From NCBI RefSeq assembly GCF_900302465.1, contig NZ_OMOR01000001.1, forward strand, positions 2,946,729-3,010,728: DNA of 64,000 nt, read 5' to 3'. Made by a program: the position numbers and the translations under genes. The DNA is from Ascidiaceihabitans donghaensis. Its GTDB lineage: Bacteria; Pseudomonadota; Alphaproteobacteria; Rhodobacterales; Rhodobacteraceae. Under the pieces are notes generated by a model. It was not told where the DNA came from and did not search any database. It was given only the letters and a program-made list of their open reading frames with translations. Positions 31,857 through 40,254 of this stretch are shown here, in pieces (the first letter of the stretch is position 1; every line of letters starts with the position of its first letter).

Positions 31857-33416
31857 TCAAAAGTCGGTGGGCGCCCCGCCTTCTTCTTTACGTTTTGCAA
31901 CAAATGCTTCCAATTCTTCCCGAATTGAGACGTCCATTGGCGGTGCCTCAAAATTCGCAATGATCTCTTTGAACATCAGATGCGCCCGCTCGGGTGTCCA
32001 AATTCCACCAGCCACTTCCCATCCTTCGTAGTTTTTCCAGTCACTTAGGAAAGGTTGGTAGAAGGCTGTCGTATATCGATCCTGTGTGTGTTGAATCCCG
32101 AAGAAATGCCCGTCATTGCCAACCGACTTGATCGCTTCAAGCGCGATTTCATCAACGCCCGTCGCCGTGATCGCGGGGTCCATATACCTTTGAATTTGCT
32201 GTAGTATTTCACAATCCATAATGAATTTCTCGGGGCTTGCAATCAGCCCGCCTTCCAGCCAGCCCGCCGCGTGATACACCATATTGGTTCCCGACTGCAC
32301 TGCCGCCCAGAGGCTGTTTGATGTCTCCCACATCGCCTGTCCATCAGGCACATTCGCAGCACACACCCCAGATGAGCGCAGAGGCAACCCGTAAAACCGC
32401 GCCATCTGCCCCGTCATTTGAGTTGCGCGCATATATTCCGGTGTCCCAAACGCAGGCGCACCGGATTTCATATCAACATTTGATGTAAAAGTGCCAATCG
32501 CGCATGCCACACCCGGATTGATGTATTGCGCCAGCACAATTGCGCATAGCCCTTCAGCTAGCGACTGGGCCACGGCCCCCGCCATCGTCACAGGCGCCAT
32601 TGCCCCCGCCAATGTAAAGGGTGTCACAACCAGCCCCTGCCCCCGACGCGCCATGCGCATCCAGCCGTCCATCATCGGATAGTCATGCTTCAAAGGCGAG
32701 GTCGAGTTGATGTTGGTGTACATTTTCGGGCTGGCGTCGAAGTCTTCGTGACTGTGACCGCCCGCGATGCGCACCATCTCCATCACATCTTCAACCCGTT
32801 CTTTGCCGAGCGAATAGGCATGCATGGCTTTGTCAGTCAGCGTCAATTTGTCGAACAAAACGTCCAGATGGCGTACCGACGCATGAATATCTACAGGTTC
32901 TACCGGATAGCCCCCGGCGAAGTGGATGCAATTGAAGTATTGGGTCAATTTCAACAAATTCTGGCACATCTCGCGCGTGCCGGCGACTTTTGTGCCAATC
33001 GACATATCCCAGTAGTTGGGCGGTGATGATACGTTTCCGAAATTCAGGTTGTTGCCACCGATGGTAATGGCACGGTCCGGGTTGCGCGGCGTGATTGTGA
33101 ACTCGCTTGGTGCTTTCGCGACCATTTCCATGACGAATTCGCGGCCCATACGAACGTTTTCACCATCAATCGTACATCCTGCTTCGCGCAAAATCTCAAG
33201 AGCTTCCGGATTTAGAAACTCGATCCCGATTTCTTCCAGAATACGCATCGCTCCGTCGTGAATGGCTTCGACACCCTCAGGGCTGAGAGGTTCGACTGGC
33301 GGGTCAATCATTTTCGGCGGGTTCCACGGCATTTGCTCAATGACAGCTGATCCCCGACGCTCGGCTGCGCCAGCACGACCTCCACCGCGGGTTCTGCGTT
33401 TGTTGCGTTCGGACAT
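31857..33416 (-). CDS. trimethylamine methyltransferase (MttB) family protein, non-pyrrolysine type
   Basis: A 519-residue member of the MttB family: an E-A-I-H-D-G-A-M-R-I-L-E-E-I-G-I-E-F start, G-N-L-N-F-G-N-V-like strands and the barrel region with A-P-A-F-G-T-P-E. The frame has no in-frame amber codon, so it is of the non-Pyl group that includes glycine betaine and related quaternary-amine methyltransferases. Such enzymes pass a methyl group to a corrinoid protein; none is encoded nearby. The N-terminus has a basic, Gly/Arg-rich leader (about 25 residues). Its substrate is unknown, but a carnitine-to-glycine-betaine cluster at 42-46 kb makes a quaternary amine plausible. Confidence 0.88.
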   Translation of the reverse strand: MSERNKRRTRGGGRAGAAERRGSAVIEQMPWNPPKMIDPPVEPLSPEGVEAIHDGAMRILEEIGIEFLNPEALEILREAGCTIDGENVRMGREFVMEMVAKAPSEFTITPRNPDRAITIGGNNLNFGNVSSPPNYWDMSIGTKVAGTREMCQNLLKLTQYFNCIHFAGGYPVEPVDIHASVRHLDVLFDKLTLTDKAMHAYSLGKERVEDVMEMVRIAGGHSHEDFDASPKMYTNINSTSPLKHDYPMMDGWMRMARRGQGLVVTPFTLAGAMAPVTMAGAVAQSLAEGLCAIVLAQYINPGVACAIGTFTSNVDMKSGAPAFGTPEYMRATQMTGQMARFYGLPLRSSGVCAANVPDGQAMWETSNSLWAAVQSGTNMVYHAAGWLEGGLIASPEKFIMDCEILQQIQRYMDPAITATGVDEIALEAIKSVGNDGHFFGIQHTQDRYTTAFYQPFLSDWKNYEGWEVAGGIWTPERAHLMFKEIIANFEAPPMDVSIREELEAFVAKRKEEGGAPTDF

Positions 33417-33514
33417 GTCTGGACCCCTTGCTTGTGTTGCAGGTATCCAAACGGCACATCACCGCACCGGCCTTTCCATTTGCGACATAAACTGTCGCAT
33501 TTATTGCGAAGCCC

Positions 33515-34225
33515 TCAGACTTGCCCGTCCAGCCAACCCGGAATGTGACCGATATCTGGAAAGATCACATCGGCAAACGGCGCCAGAACTTCGCGGTCCG
33601 CCATCCCTGTCAGCACTCCGATCGTACGCATGCCAGCCGAACGACCTGCCCGTAAATCATGCGTGCTGTCGCCGACCATAACCACATGTGCAGGGTCACA
33701 CCCCGTGGCCGCACAAAAGGCCAAAAGCTGACCAGGCGCGGGTTTTCCACCGTGGCCGCTATCGAAACCCGCAATAAAATCAAGATGATCGACAACACCG
33801 GCAGCCATAAGGTGTTTTCGCGCAGGCGCTTCTGCGTCATTTGTGGCAACTCCGGTTTTCAAGCCACGGCTGCGCAAATCCTTCAAGAAAGGGACCAAAG
33901 GCACAGCTTCGATTTGGGGGGCTGCGCCTGCTTCGTCATTGATCAGCTCAAATACTGCATCGCGCGACAGTTCGGGGCACAGTGGTGCAATCACATCAGC
34001 GATTTCCCCCGCTGTACCTGCAATTGCAATGCTATCGTTTTGAAAGCTGCGGCTGTCCAAATCAAAGCCGATTTTGGTCCCGATCTGTGCCGCACGCACG
34101 CGGTCACCGGATGTCAGTCTCAGCAACATTGCTTGCGCCCAAGCTTCCCATGTGGCGGCGAATTCAAACAATGTGCCATCTTTGTCGAAAATAAGCGCCG
34201 TGATCGGAGTGTTCTTCATGGTCAT
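33515..34225 (-). CDS. HAD family hydrolase (phosphoglycolate phosphatase-like)
   Basis: A 236-residue HAD phosphatase with all four motifs: F-D-K-D-G-T-L-F (nucleophile Asp), G-V-A-T-N-D, the Lys of G-G-K-P-A-P-G, and V-G-D-S-T-H-D-L. A helical cap lies between the first two, as in Gph-type enzymes. The ATG at 34225 overlaps the stop of the DUF3572 gene (ATGA), so I prefer it to the TTG two codons upstream. The substrate could be 2-phosphoglycolate or another small phosphate ester. Confidence 0.9.
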   Translation of the reverse strand: MTMKNTPITALIFDKDGTLFEFAATWEAWAQAMLLRLTSGDRVRAAQIGTKIGFDLDSRSFQNDSIAIAGTAGEIADVIAPLCPELSRDAVFELINDEAGAAPQIEAVPLVPFLKDLRSRGLKTGVATNDAEAPARKHLMAAGVVDHLDFIAGFDSGHGGKPAPGQLLAFCAATGCDPAHVVMVGDSTHDLRAGRSAGMRTIGVLTGMADREVLAPFADVIFPDIGHIPGWLDGQV

Positions 34226-34506
34226 GTCCAATGTGTATCTGCGCCGCCGGGCAAAGCGTAGCGGGCCTGCATTATGCGATCGTAGGGCACACCCGCAGAA
34301 TCACAAAACTGTACGACCCAAGCATCGTCCATCATCAAGAAATCCAGCAAGGCGGCCAGAAACGCAGGGTCAGAAGCGCCGGCGCGTACATCCGCTTCGC
34401 TGGCACCTGTTGCGCCAAGGAAAACAGGCAGTAATTCTTCTTGCCCGGCCAGCCAGGCCAACGCCTGCAAAGCCAATGTCTCGGCGGATTCTTGCGAATG
34501 TAACAC
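34222..34506 (-). CDS. DUF3572 family protein
   Basis: A 94-residue, mostly helical acidic protein; A-L-A-W-L-A-G-Q-E-E-L-L-P-V-F-L-G-A-T-G is the DUF3572 signature as I know it. The start is a GTG at 34506, supported by AGGAAA five bases before it. No function is known for this alphaproteobacterial family. It overlaps the HAD gene by four bases and is divergent from the PleD-like gene, an arrangement I believe is conserved in related genomes. Confidence 0.85.
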   Translation of the reverse strand: MLHSQESAETLALQALAWLAGQEELLPVFLGATGASEADVRAGASDPAFLAALLDFLMMDDAWVVQFCDSAGVPYDRIMQARYALPGGADTHWT

Positions 34507-34602
34507 TTTAGTTTCCTGTCCTGCTGGAAATCGAAACGCTTTATTAACCTAAAACGACAAACCTGAGTGCAGACAAAAACGCAACTGCTTTGGTAGGAAG
34601 AT

Positions 34603-36009
34603 ATGCACGGGAAGATCCTGGTCATAGATCCGATTTCAACGAACCGGATCGTTCTGAAGGTGAAACTGTCCACCGCACACTATAGTGTTGTGCAGGCCGG
34701 ATCCATTTCGGATGCGTTGACAGCGATCAAAAGAACTGTACCCGATGTCATTCTTACAGCGCAGGAATTGCCTGATGGTGACGCCACATCCCTGATTGAG
34801 CGCGTGAGAAAATCGCGTCAGATGCGCGACGTCCCCATGATTGCGTTCCAGAACGAAGGCAGTAACGCTGCCCGTCTGGATTTGCTTGCTGCAGGTTTTG
34901 ACGATGTCATAGCCAAACCTTTTGATGATGTTTTGCTTTTGGCCCGTGTGCGCAGTTTGGTCCGTGTTTGCAATTCTGCAGCCGAATGGAAACTGCGTGA
35001 CGACACATCCCGCGCCCTTGGTCTGGCCGAAGCTCCAACAGCTTTCGAACATGCCGCGCGCGCCACAATCATGTCCAGCAACACCACAATCGCAAAGGTC
35101 TGGACACACCAATTGTCGTCTTTGGTAGGCATCACCTTGGACATGGCCAAACCCCAAAACGGACTGGGACCAACCTGCGATACTGCCAACGGCAAAGAAC
35201 CCGATGTCTTCATTCTGGACATGGGTCGTGAAAATGCACCTGAAATGTTGCGGATGCTGGCTGAGATCAGGTCCCATTCGCGCACGCGCCACAGCGGTGT
35301 TCTGGTCGTCCAATCAAACAAGGACGCCGATTTAGCCTCTCAAGCTTTGGATCTGGGCGCCAGTGACATCATGACGGAAGGTTTCGCCGCCCAAGAAATG
35401 GCGTTGCGTATCCAGACCCTGGTCAAACGCAAGCACATCGCCGACAGGCTGCGTGCGACCGTACGTACCGGTCTGGAAGCGGCCGTCTGTGATCCGCTAA
35501 CCGGACTGCACAACCGACGCTATGCCATGCCCCATCTGGCCCGGATTGCAGAAAACGCCCAAAGGTCAGGCAAACCTTTTGCCGTGATGGTTGCGGATAT
35601 GGATTACTTCAAACACATCAATGACGTTTACGGCCACGCAACGGGTGACGTTGTTCTGGTGGAAACTGCGCAACGGCTGCGAGAAAATCTGCGGGCCGTT
35701 GATTTGGTGGCACGGATTGGCGGAGAAGAATTTCTGGTGGTGATGCCTGGGGTTGGTTTGCGTAATGCACGCCTTGCGGCAACCCGTTTGTGCGAATTGA
35801 TAGGGTGTGCACCGTTCCAACAGCCCGATGGCTCGGGTCCTTTGACAGCGACCATCAGCATTGGCTTGGCCATCGGAGACGCGTCAACTTTCGAAAGGTA
35901 CGGCGCGGGCAACGTGGCGGCAGGGCTTTTGGATCAAGCCGACAAGGCCCTGTATCACGCAAAAGAACTGGGGCGAAACCAAGTCAGGTTAAGCCGTCCT
36001 GCCGCATAA
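34603..36009 (+). CDS. PleD-like response regulator diguanylate cyclase with degenerate receivers
   Basis: A 468-residue REC-REC-GGDEF protein, the layout of Caulobacter PleD. REC1 (1-120) keeps A-K-P-F near 107-110, but the phospho-acceptor at residue 53 is Ala, and the acidic pair is reduced to one Asp. REC2 (about 150-280) has F-I-L-D-M but lacks the acidic pair, and the switch Lys is Glu (T-E-G-F). The GGDEF domain (about 300-465) is intact with G-G-E-E-F and an R-A-V-D inhibitory site. So it should make c-di-GMP but not be controlled by phosphorylation of REC1. It is read alone. Confidence 0.9.
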   Translation: MHGKILVIDPISTNRIVLKVKLSTAHYSVVQAGSISDALTAIKRTVPDVILTAQELPDGDATSLIERVRKSRQMRDVPMIAFQNEGSNAARLDLLAAGFDDVIAKPFDDVLLLARVRSLVRVCNSAAEWKLRDDTSRALGLAEAPTAFEHAARATIMSSNTTIAKVWTHQLSSLVGITLDMAKPQNGLGPTCDTANGKEPDVFILDMGRENAPEMLRMLAEIRSHSRTRHSGVLVVQSNKDADLASQALDLGASDIMTEGFAAQEMALRIQTLVKRKHIADRLRATVRTGLEAAVCDPLTGLHNRRYAMPHLARIAENAQRSGKPFAVMVADMDYFKHINDVYGHATGDVVLVETAQRLRENLRAVDLVARIGGEEFLVVMPGVGLRNARLAATRLCELIGCAPFQQPDGSGPLTATISIGLAIGDASTFERYGAGNVAAGLLDQADKALYHAKELGRNQVRLSRPAA

Positions 36010-36020
36010 ACACGACGGCG

Positions 36021-36521
36021 CTATTGTTTTGGTTTTTTGTGTTTGTGGCGGCGTTCCAATTCCTGTTGAACTTCCACAGCATAAGCTTGGCGTGCCGCAT
36101 CATCCATTTCGCTTACATGTTCGATCCAAGCCTTCTGTGCTGCAGTCATGGCTGCAACAGACGTGGTGCCTTGCTGTTTCAAAATCGCTTCCGCCGCGAC
36201 TTCATCAAAGTTGTCGGCTTCCAACACGGAGACCATCTGAAAATACAGCGCCCGACGCTGTTTTCTATCAGGCATTTGGGGCACCCCGTCACGCCGCATG
36301 CGCTTGAAAATGGCGCGGCGATCTTCGCCCGGCAAAGCTTTGACATAGGGCATCGCGTAGTTGGTAAGGCCGGCACCTCGCATAGGTCCGCCACCGCGTG
36401 CGCCCGCCCCTACAATGACGCCGATGACCAGCAGGTTGAAGGCTAAAGACAGACCCAACACAACTTTGAACAGGCGCGGAATCCGCGTGATGTGACCAGT
36501 TTCATTCATATCATTTTCCAT
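36021..36521 (-). CDS. periplasmic heavy-metal-sensor-like protein (CnrR/CpxP type)
   Basis: A 166-residue protein with one N-terminal membrane segment (about 17-40) and a helical, Met/Arg-rich periplasmic part ending in K-H-K-K-P-K-Q. R-R-A-I-F-K-R-M-R and the long hairpin of helices resemble CnrR/CpxP-like sensors, which bind metal or misfolded protein and act on an ECF system. It is the last gene of the ECF operon, four bases after the anti-sigma gene. The metal-binding residues of CnrR (His/Glu/Met) cannot be assigned with confidence. Confidence 0.82.
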   Translation of the reverse strand: MENDMNETGHITRIPRLFKVVLGLSLAFNLLVIGVIVGAGARGGGPMRGAGLTNYAMPYVKALPGEDRRAIFKRMRRDGVPQMPDRKQRRALYFQMVSVLEADNFDEVAAEAILKQQGTTSVAAMTAAQKAWIEHVSEMDDAARQAYAVEVQQELERRHKHKKPKQ

Positions 36522-36524
36522 GGG

Positions 36525-36887
36525 TTAGCTCTCTTCCAGATCCCACCCAAAGCTTCCCAGCTCTGGTTCTTGTTGTGTGAACACCGCGGCCGTGCCTGTG
36601 TCCGACCCTAAAAGGCTTATCAACCCATCAGGTAAATTTGTGGGCGGGCTGATACCAATCCACAGCCCTGCACATGTCGCTGCCACCAAACCACCCATGC
36701 CTTGCCATCCACCCAGAACAGCCAAAACCTGTTGCATCATCGTGGGCGTCTCACGCAGGGTCGGCAATGGCTGTTCTTTCAATGCGTCCTCAAGAACGCG
36801 GCCCATTAGCGCATCCGGTGCAGGCGGGTTTTTGGCACCTGCCAACAAAGCGTCCAAGTCCATCATTTCAGACTTATTCTGTGTCAT
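36525..36887 (-). CDS. membrane anti-sigma factor of the adjacent ECF sigma
   Basis: A 120-residue protein with a cytoplasmic N-terminal part (about 50 residues, D-A-L-L-A-G-A-K), one membrane segment (about 55-80) and a short periplasmic tail. No zinc-binding H-x-x-x-C-x-x-C motif is present. The start overlaps the end of the ECF sigma gene by 14 bases, so the two are made together. By position it is the anti-sigma factor; the sequence alone would not name it. Confidence 0.75.
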   Translation of the reverse strand: MTQNKSEMMDLDALLAGAKNPPAPDALMGRVLEDALKEQPLPTLRETPTMMQQVLAVLGGWQGMGGLVAATCAGLWIGISPPTNLPDGLISLLGSDTGTAAVFTQQEPELGSFGWDLEES

Positions 36888-37470
36888 CTGTGTACCCCAA
36901 TTCTGCGCGCGCCCCTGCCAATGAAGTGGCCAATGCCCGCTTGCCCCGCGCTGTTAAGCTTTCAACAGCTTCTGTGCTGATGTCCAAGATCTGCGCGATC
37001 TCCGGATTTGCCAAACCCTCGATATGACGCAAGACCACAGCCTGACGTTGCCGGTCTGGCAACGCGTTCAGTGCCATTTGTAACGCATCCATGCGGGCAC
37101 GGTCCTGCATTTTAGCTTCGACACCTGGCGTCGGGTCTTGTGGTTCTGCCACGTCGTCCAATGCGGCACCACGTGTTCGGCGCAAGCGGTCTATGCACAG
37201 GTTTGCTGTTACCCTGTACAACCACGTCGACACTTTTGCTTCGCCTTCACGCCACTGCGGTGCCGTCTTCCAAAGACGCAACATGGCCTCTTGGGCCACA
37301 TCTTCGGCTTCCGCCCCGTCGCCCAAGACCCGAAATGCCTGCGCATAAACGCGTGGTGTCAGACGCGCCGTCAACAACCGTGCCGCCGCAGCGTCGCCGC
37401 GTGCATAGCGGGCAAGCAATGCAGCATCATCTGTGGCCGGTTCTGCGTCCAATGGCATATTCATAGTCAT
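36874..37470 (-). CDS. ECF-family RNA polymerase sigma factor
   Basis: A 198-residue sigma-70 of the ECF type. Region 2 contains the A-E-D-V-A-Q-E-A-M-L-R-L-W core and the W-L-Y-R-V-T-A-N-L-C-I-D-R-L-R-R motif that meets the -10 element; region 4 is L-P-D-R-Q-R-Q-A-V-V-L-R-H-I-E-G-L with the helix-turn-helix I-A-Q-I-L-D-I-S-T-E-A-V. Several close ATG codons exist; I use 37470. The order EF-hand protein, sigma, anti-sigma, sensor on one strand points to a cell-envelope sensing circuit that probably regulates itself. Confidence 0.92.
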   Translation of the reverse strand: MTMNMPLDAEPATDDAALLARYARGDAAAARLLTARLTPRVYAQAFRVLGDGAEAEDVAQEAMLRLWKTAPQWREGEAKVSTWLYRVTANLCIDRLRRTRGAALDDVAEPQDPTPGVEAKMQDRARMDALQMALNALPDRQRQAVVLRHIEGLANPEIAQILDISTEAVESLTARGKRALATSLAGARAELGYTDDTE

Positions 37471-37525
37471 CCAAGCGTTAACTCGGGGCCACACCTGTGA
37501 CAAGCGCGGCCCCGAAACTTCTGGT

Positions 37526-37969
37526 TTAGTTCTTTTTATGACGCTTTTTCATATGAGCGCGTGCCGTATCGTATTCGTCCCGCGACACGCTGCCGTCTTC
37601 ATCCTTATCCATGCGCGACAGCATCTTGCCCGCACGGCCGCGTTTTTGCACCTCTTCGAGTGACAGTTGCCCGTCTTCGTTGGCATCCAGATGCGACATC
37701 ATACGGGCACTGCGTTTCTGAGCCCGTTTTGTGCCTGCCGCTTCCAGTTCAGCCTTCGACAAAAAGCCGTCTTTATCGGTGTCCATCCCTTCGAAACGTG
37801 CAACACCATGGGCGCGCATTTCGGCTTCGGTGATTTGGCCGTTGCCATCTACATCCAGTGTTTCGAAGCTTGGCGGACTTTTGCCTGCACCCTTCGTATT
37901 TGCAAAAGCAGGGCTGACCAACGCAAGTCCGGCGCATGCTGCCAGAACGAATTTGATTGTCTGTGTCAT
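37526..37969 (-). CDS. secreted EF-hand calcium-binding protein
   Basis: A 147-residue protein with a signal peptide ending S-P-A-F-A and four EF-hand loops: D-V-D-G-N-G-Q-I, D-T-D-K-D-G-F-L, D-A-N-E-D-G-Q-L and D-K-D-E-D-G-S-V, each with the following Glu. So it should bind calcium in the periplasm. GGAG lies before the ATG at 37969. It is the first gene of the ECF sigma operon, 55 bases before the sigma gene, and may be both a sensor part and a target. Confidence 0.9.
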   Translation of the reverse strand: MTQTIKFVLAACAGLALVSPAFANTKGAGKSPPSFETLDVDGNGQITEAEMRAHGVARFEGMDTDKDGFLSKAELEAAGTKRAQKRSARMMSHLDANEDGQLSLEEVQKRGRAGKMLSRMDKDEDGSVSRDEYDTARAHMKKRHKKN

Positions 37970-38164
37970 AGGATCGTCTCCATTATTGCCTTTCCGTCCC
38001 CTTTTGGGCCGGTCACATCTTAGAACGAGGCGCCAAATACTTTCCGTCGCATCTTTTTTAATTTTCTCTCGGCGCTTTGCGACATTGGGACGCAAGGGCA
38101 TCCTGTCACCTTTCAAAACGTCTCAAATGGGCGCATCTAACAGTTCTATAAAAGGATTAGTTGT

Positions 38165-38578
38165 ATGAGCGATTCAAACTTTGCGGACCATGACGCACTA
38201 CAAGACGGTGAAAATACACGATCCACTTGGGCTGCAATCCGCAAAGGGTGGCGCCGTAAATGTCCCAAATGCGGACGCGGCGCACTTTTGAAAAGCTATC
38301 TGAAGGTGGAAGACCGCTGCGCAGTGTGTCGTCAGGAATTGCACCACCACAAAGCGGATGATGGTCCTGCATATTTGACGATTTTGGTGGTTGGCCACCT
38401 TATGGCGCCGCTGCTGCATATCGCCTTTGTAACATGGCGTCCCGAACCATTGGTTTTGTTTACCATTTTTGCGGTTGGCTGTGTGGCACTATCGCTCTAC
38501 CTTCTGCCCAGACTGAAGGGCGCCATTGTCGGGTATCAATGGGCGCGTCAGATGGGGGGCTTCGGAACCTCGTCCTGA
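38165..38578 (+). CDS. DUF983 family membrane protein
   Basis: A 137-residue protein. The N-terminal half has C-P-K-C-G and C-A-V-C, a probable zinc ribbon, then H-H-x-K-A-D-D-G-P-A-Y, the DUF983 signature, and two membrane segments. The function is unknown. It is 48 bases before the NUDIX gene and read the same way. Confidence 0.9.
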   Translation: MSDSNFADHDALQDGENTRSTWAAIRKGWRRKCPKCGRGALLKSYLKVEDRCAVCRQELHHHKADDGPAYLTILVVGHLMAPLLHIAFVTWRPEPLVLFTIFAVGCVALSLYLLPRLKGAIVGYQWARQMGGFGTSS

Positions 38579-38626
38579 CGCAAGGCCCCTTCGTAAGATG
38601 GGGCCGGATTTGGACAAGGACCGCAC

Positions 38627-39322
38627 ATGAGCATCGACAAGACACAGATTAGACACGCAGCCACTGTGATCGTGTTGCGCGACCGCCTGACCGACCCACA
38701 TATTTTGATGGGTCAACGTGGTGCCAAAGCTGTGTTCATGCCAAACAAATTTGTGTTCCCGGGCGGCGCAGTTGACGCAGGTGACGCCGACGTTTCGCTA
38801 GGGACACCTATGGGGTCCCCTTGCGCGGACAGGCTGCTGGACGAAAGCCCCGAAGACATGACGCATGCACTGGGCGTCGCTGCAATCCGCGAGTTGTTCG
38901 AAGAAACCGGTCAGGTGTTGGGCCAGCCCGGCACTTGGGATGGCGAAGTGCCGGCCGATTGGGTGGATTTCGCGGCCACCGGCCATGTGCCACATGCAGC
39001 CCCTTTGCAGTTTGTGTTTCGTGCGATCACGCCACCGGGTCGCCCCCGTCGCTTTGATGCCCGTTTTTTCCTAATCGACGCTGACGATCTGGTAAGTGAC
39101 CCTGATGATTTCAGTGCGGCTTCAGACGAGCTATCACATCTTCAGTGGGTTTCGTTGGCTCAGGCACGTAGTTTTGACATGCCTTTCATCACAGAAGTTG
39201 TCCTAAGCGAGATACAAGCACGTGTCGGTGATACATCACCACCCGCAAGCGTGCCTTTTTTCAACAATAACGACGAAGAAAGCCTGTTCGCACGGCTACA
39301 TGGCAAGCCGCAAGACAGGTAG
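38627..39322 (+). CDS. NUDIX hydrolase
   Basis: A 231-residue protein with the NUDIX box split in the CoA/NTP pyrophosphohydrolase way: F-P-G-G-A-V-D then, after an insertion, A-A-I-R-E-L-F-E-E-T-G. Members cleave nucleoside diphosphate derivatives; the insert between the two motifs is as in the longer Rhodobacterales versions. The substrate is unknown. It converges with the EamA transporter, ten bases apart. Confidence 0.9.
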   Translation: MSIDKTQIRHAATVIVLRDRLTDPHILMGQRGAKAVFMPNKFVFPGGAVDAGDADVSLGTPMGSPCADRLLDESPEDMTHALGVAAIRELFEETGQVLGQPGTWDGEVPADWVDFAATGHVPHAAPLQFVFRAITPPGRPRRFDARFFLIDADDLVSDPDDFSAASDELSHLQWVSLAQARSFDMPFITEVVLSEIQARVGDTSPPASVPFFNNNDEESLFARLHGKPQDR

Positions 39323-39331
39323 CCTGCCAGT

Positions 39332-40234
39332 TTAGATAACACTGACCAACAAGACCACCGAAGCACCTAAGATACATACGCCTGTTATCTCTCTTGGTGT
39401 GATTTTTTCTTTGAAAAACAGAGCAGTGACCATAAGGCTCAGGATCAATTCGACCTGTCCCAATGCTTTGACGTATGCCGCGTTTTGCAAAGTAAACGCC
39501 AAAAACCAGCAGAACGATCCGGCCATCGAGAACATCCCGATCCATCCAGCCACGCGTCGGGCCTTCCAAACAGCTGTGATTTGCCCGACTTCACGCAAAC
39601 GCAACCAAACGGCCATCGCGGCCAGCTGCATGGCCGTCACCGCGGATAGGGTAATAGCCGCCCGCGCCAAAGGGTCATCCAAAGGCAATTCCAATGATGC
39701 GCCGCGGTAAGTCACACCCGAGACGGCAAATAGCGCCCCGGACAGCAGGCCCAAACCTGCGGCCTTGTTGGCCATGTCCCGTAGTCGAAACGCTTGATCC
39801 TTTGGCGCAGAGGACAGCAAAAGCAACCCGACGACGCCCAACAAGATCGCGCCGAATCCCAACCATGTGACTTTTTCGCCCAAGACCAAAACGCTCATGA
39901 CGACGATTAGAACAACTTCGCTTTTCTTGAAGGTGATCCCGACAGCGAAATTACGTTGCTTGAACAGCATCACAACACACACTGTCGCCAGGATCTGTGC
40001 CAGACCACCGACGGCGCCATACATCCAGAACGCTGTCGATAAGTCCGGGAAACTCTGACCTCGTACCGTCATATACAACGCCATCAACACAGCCACTAAG
40101 GGTGCGGAATAAAAAAAGCGCGCAAATGTCGCCCCTGACGCACTGAGAGTGGACGTCGCCATCTGCTTTTGCAGCATAAAGCGTACAGTTTGAAAGGTGG
40201 CCGCAGCCAAGGTGACATAAATCCAAAGGTCCAT
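39332..40234 (-). CDS. EamA/DMT superfamily transporter
   Basis: A 300-residue protein with about ten membrane segments in two EamA repeats; the second repeat ends V-T-A-L-F-F-K-E-K-I-T-P-R-E-I-T-G, a motif typical of the family. The ATG at 40234 follows AGGGCGG; a reading back to 40303 is less likely. These carriers move metabolites such as amino acids or nucleotide sugars; the substrate is not visible. It lies 20 bases after the desaturase on the same strand, so the two may be co-transcribed. Confidence 0.9.
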   Translation of the reverse strand: MDLWIYVTLAAATFQTVRFMLQKQMATSTLSASGATFARFFYSAPLVAVLMALYMTVRGQSFPDLSTAFWMYGAVGGLAQILATVCVVMLFKQRNFAVGITFKKSEVVLIVVMSVLVLGEKVTWLGFGAILLGVVGLLLLSSAPKDQAFRLRDMANKAAGLGLLSGALFAVSGVTYRGASLELPLDDPLARAAITLSAVTAMQLAAMAVWLRLREVGQITAVWKARRVAGWIGMFSMAGSFCWFLAFTLQNAAYVKALGQVELILSLMVTALFFKEKITPREITGVCILGASVVLLVSVI

Positions 40235-40254
40235 GCCGCCCTGATGCGCCAATC

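Noticed and set aside
31857-33416. Pyrrolysine-containing MttB
   Set aside because: There is no in-frame amber codon, and the frame is complete without one.
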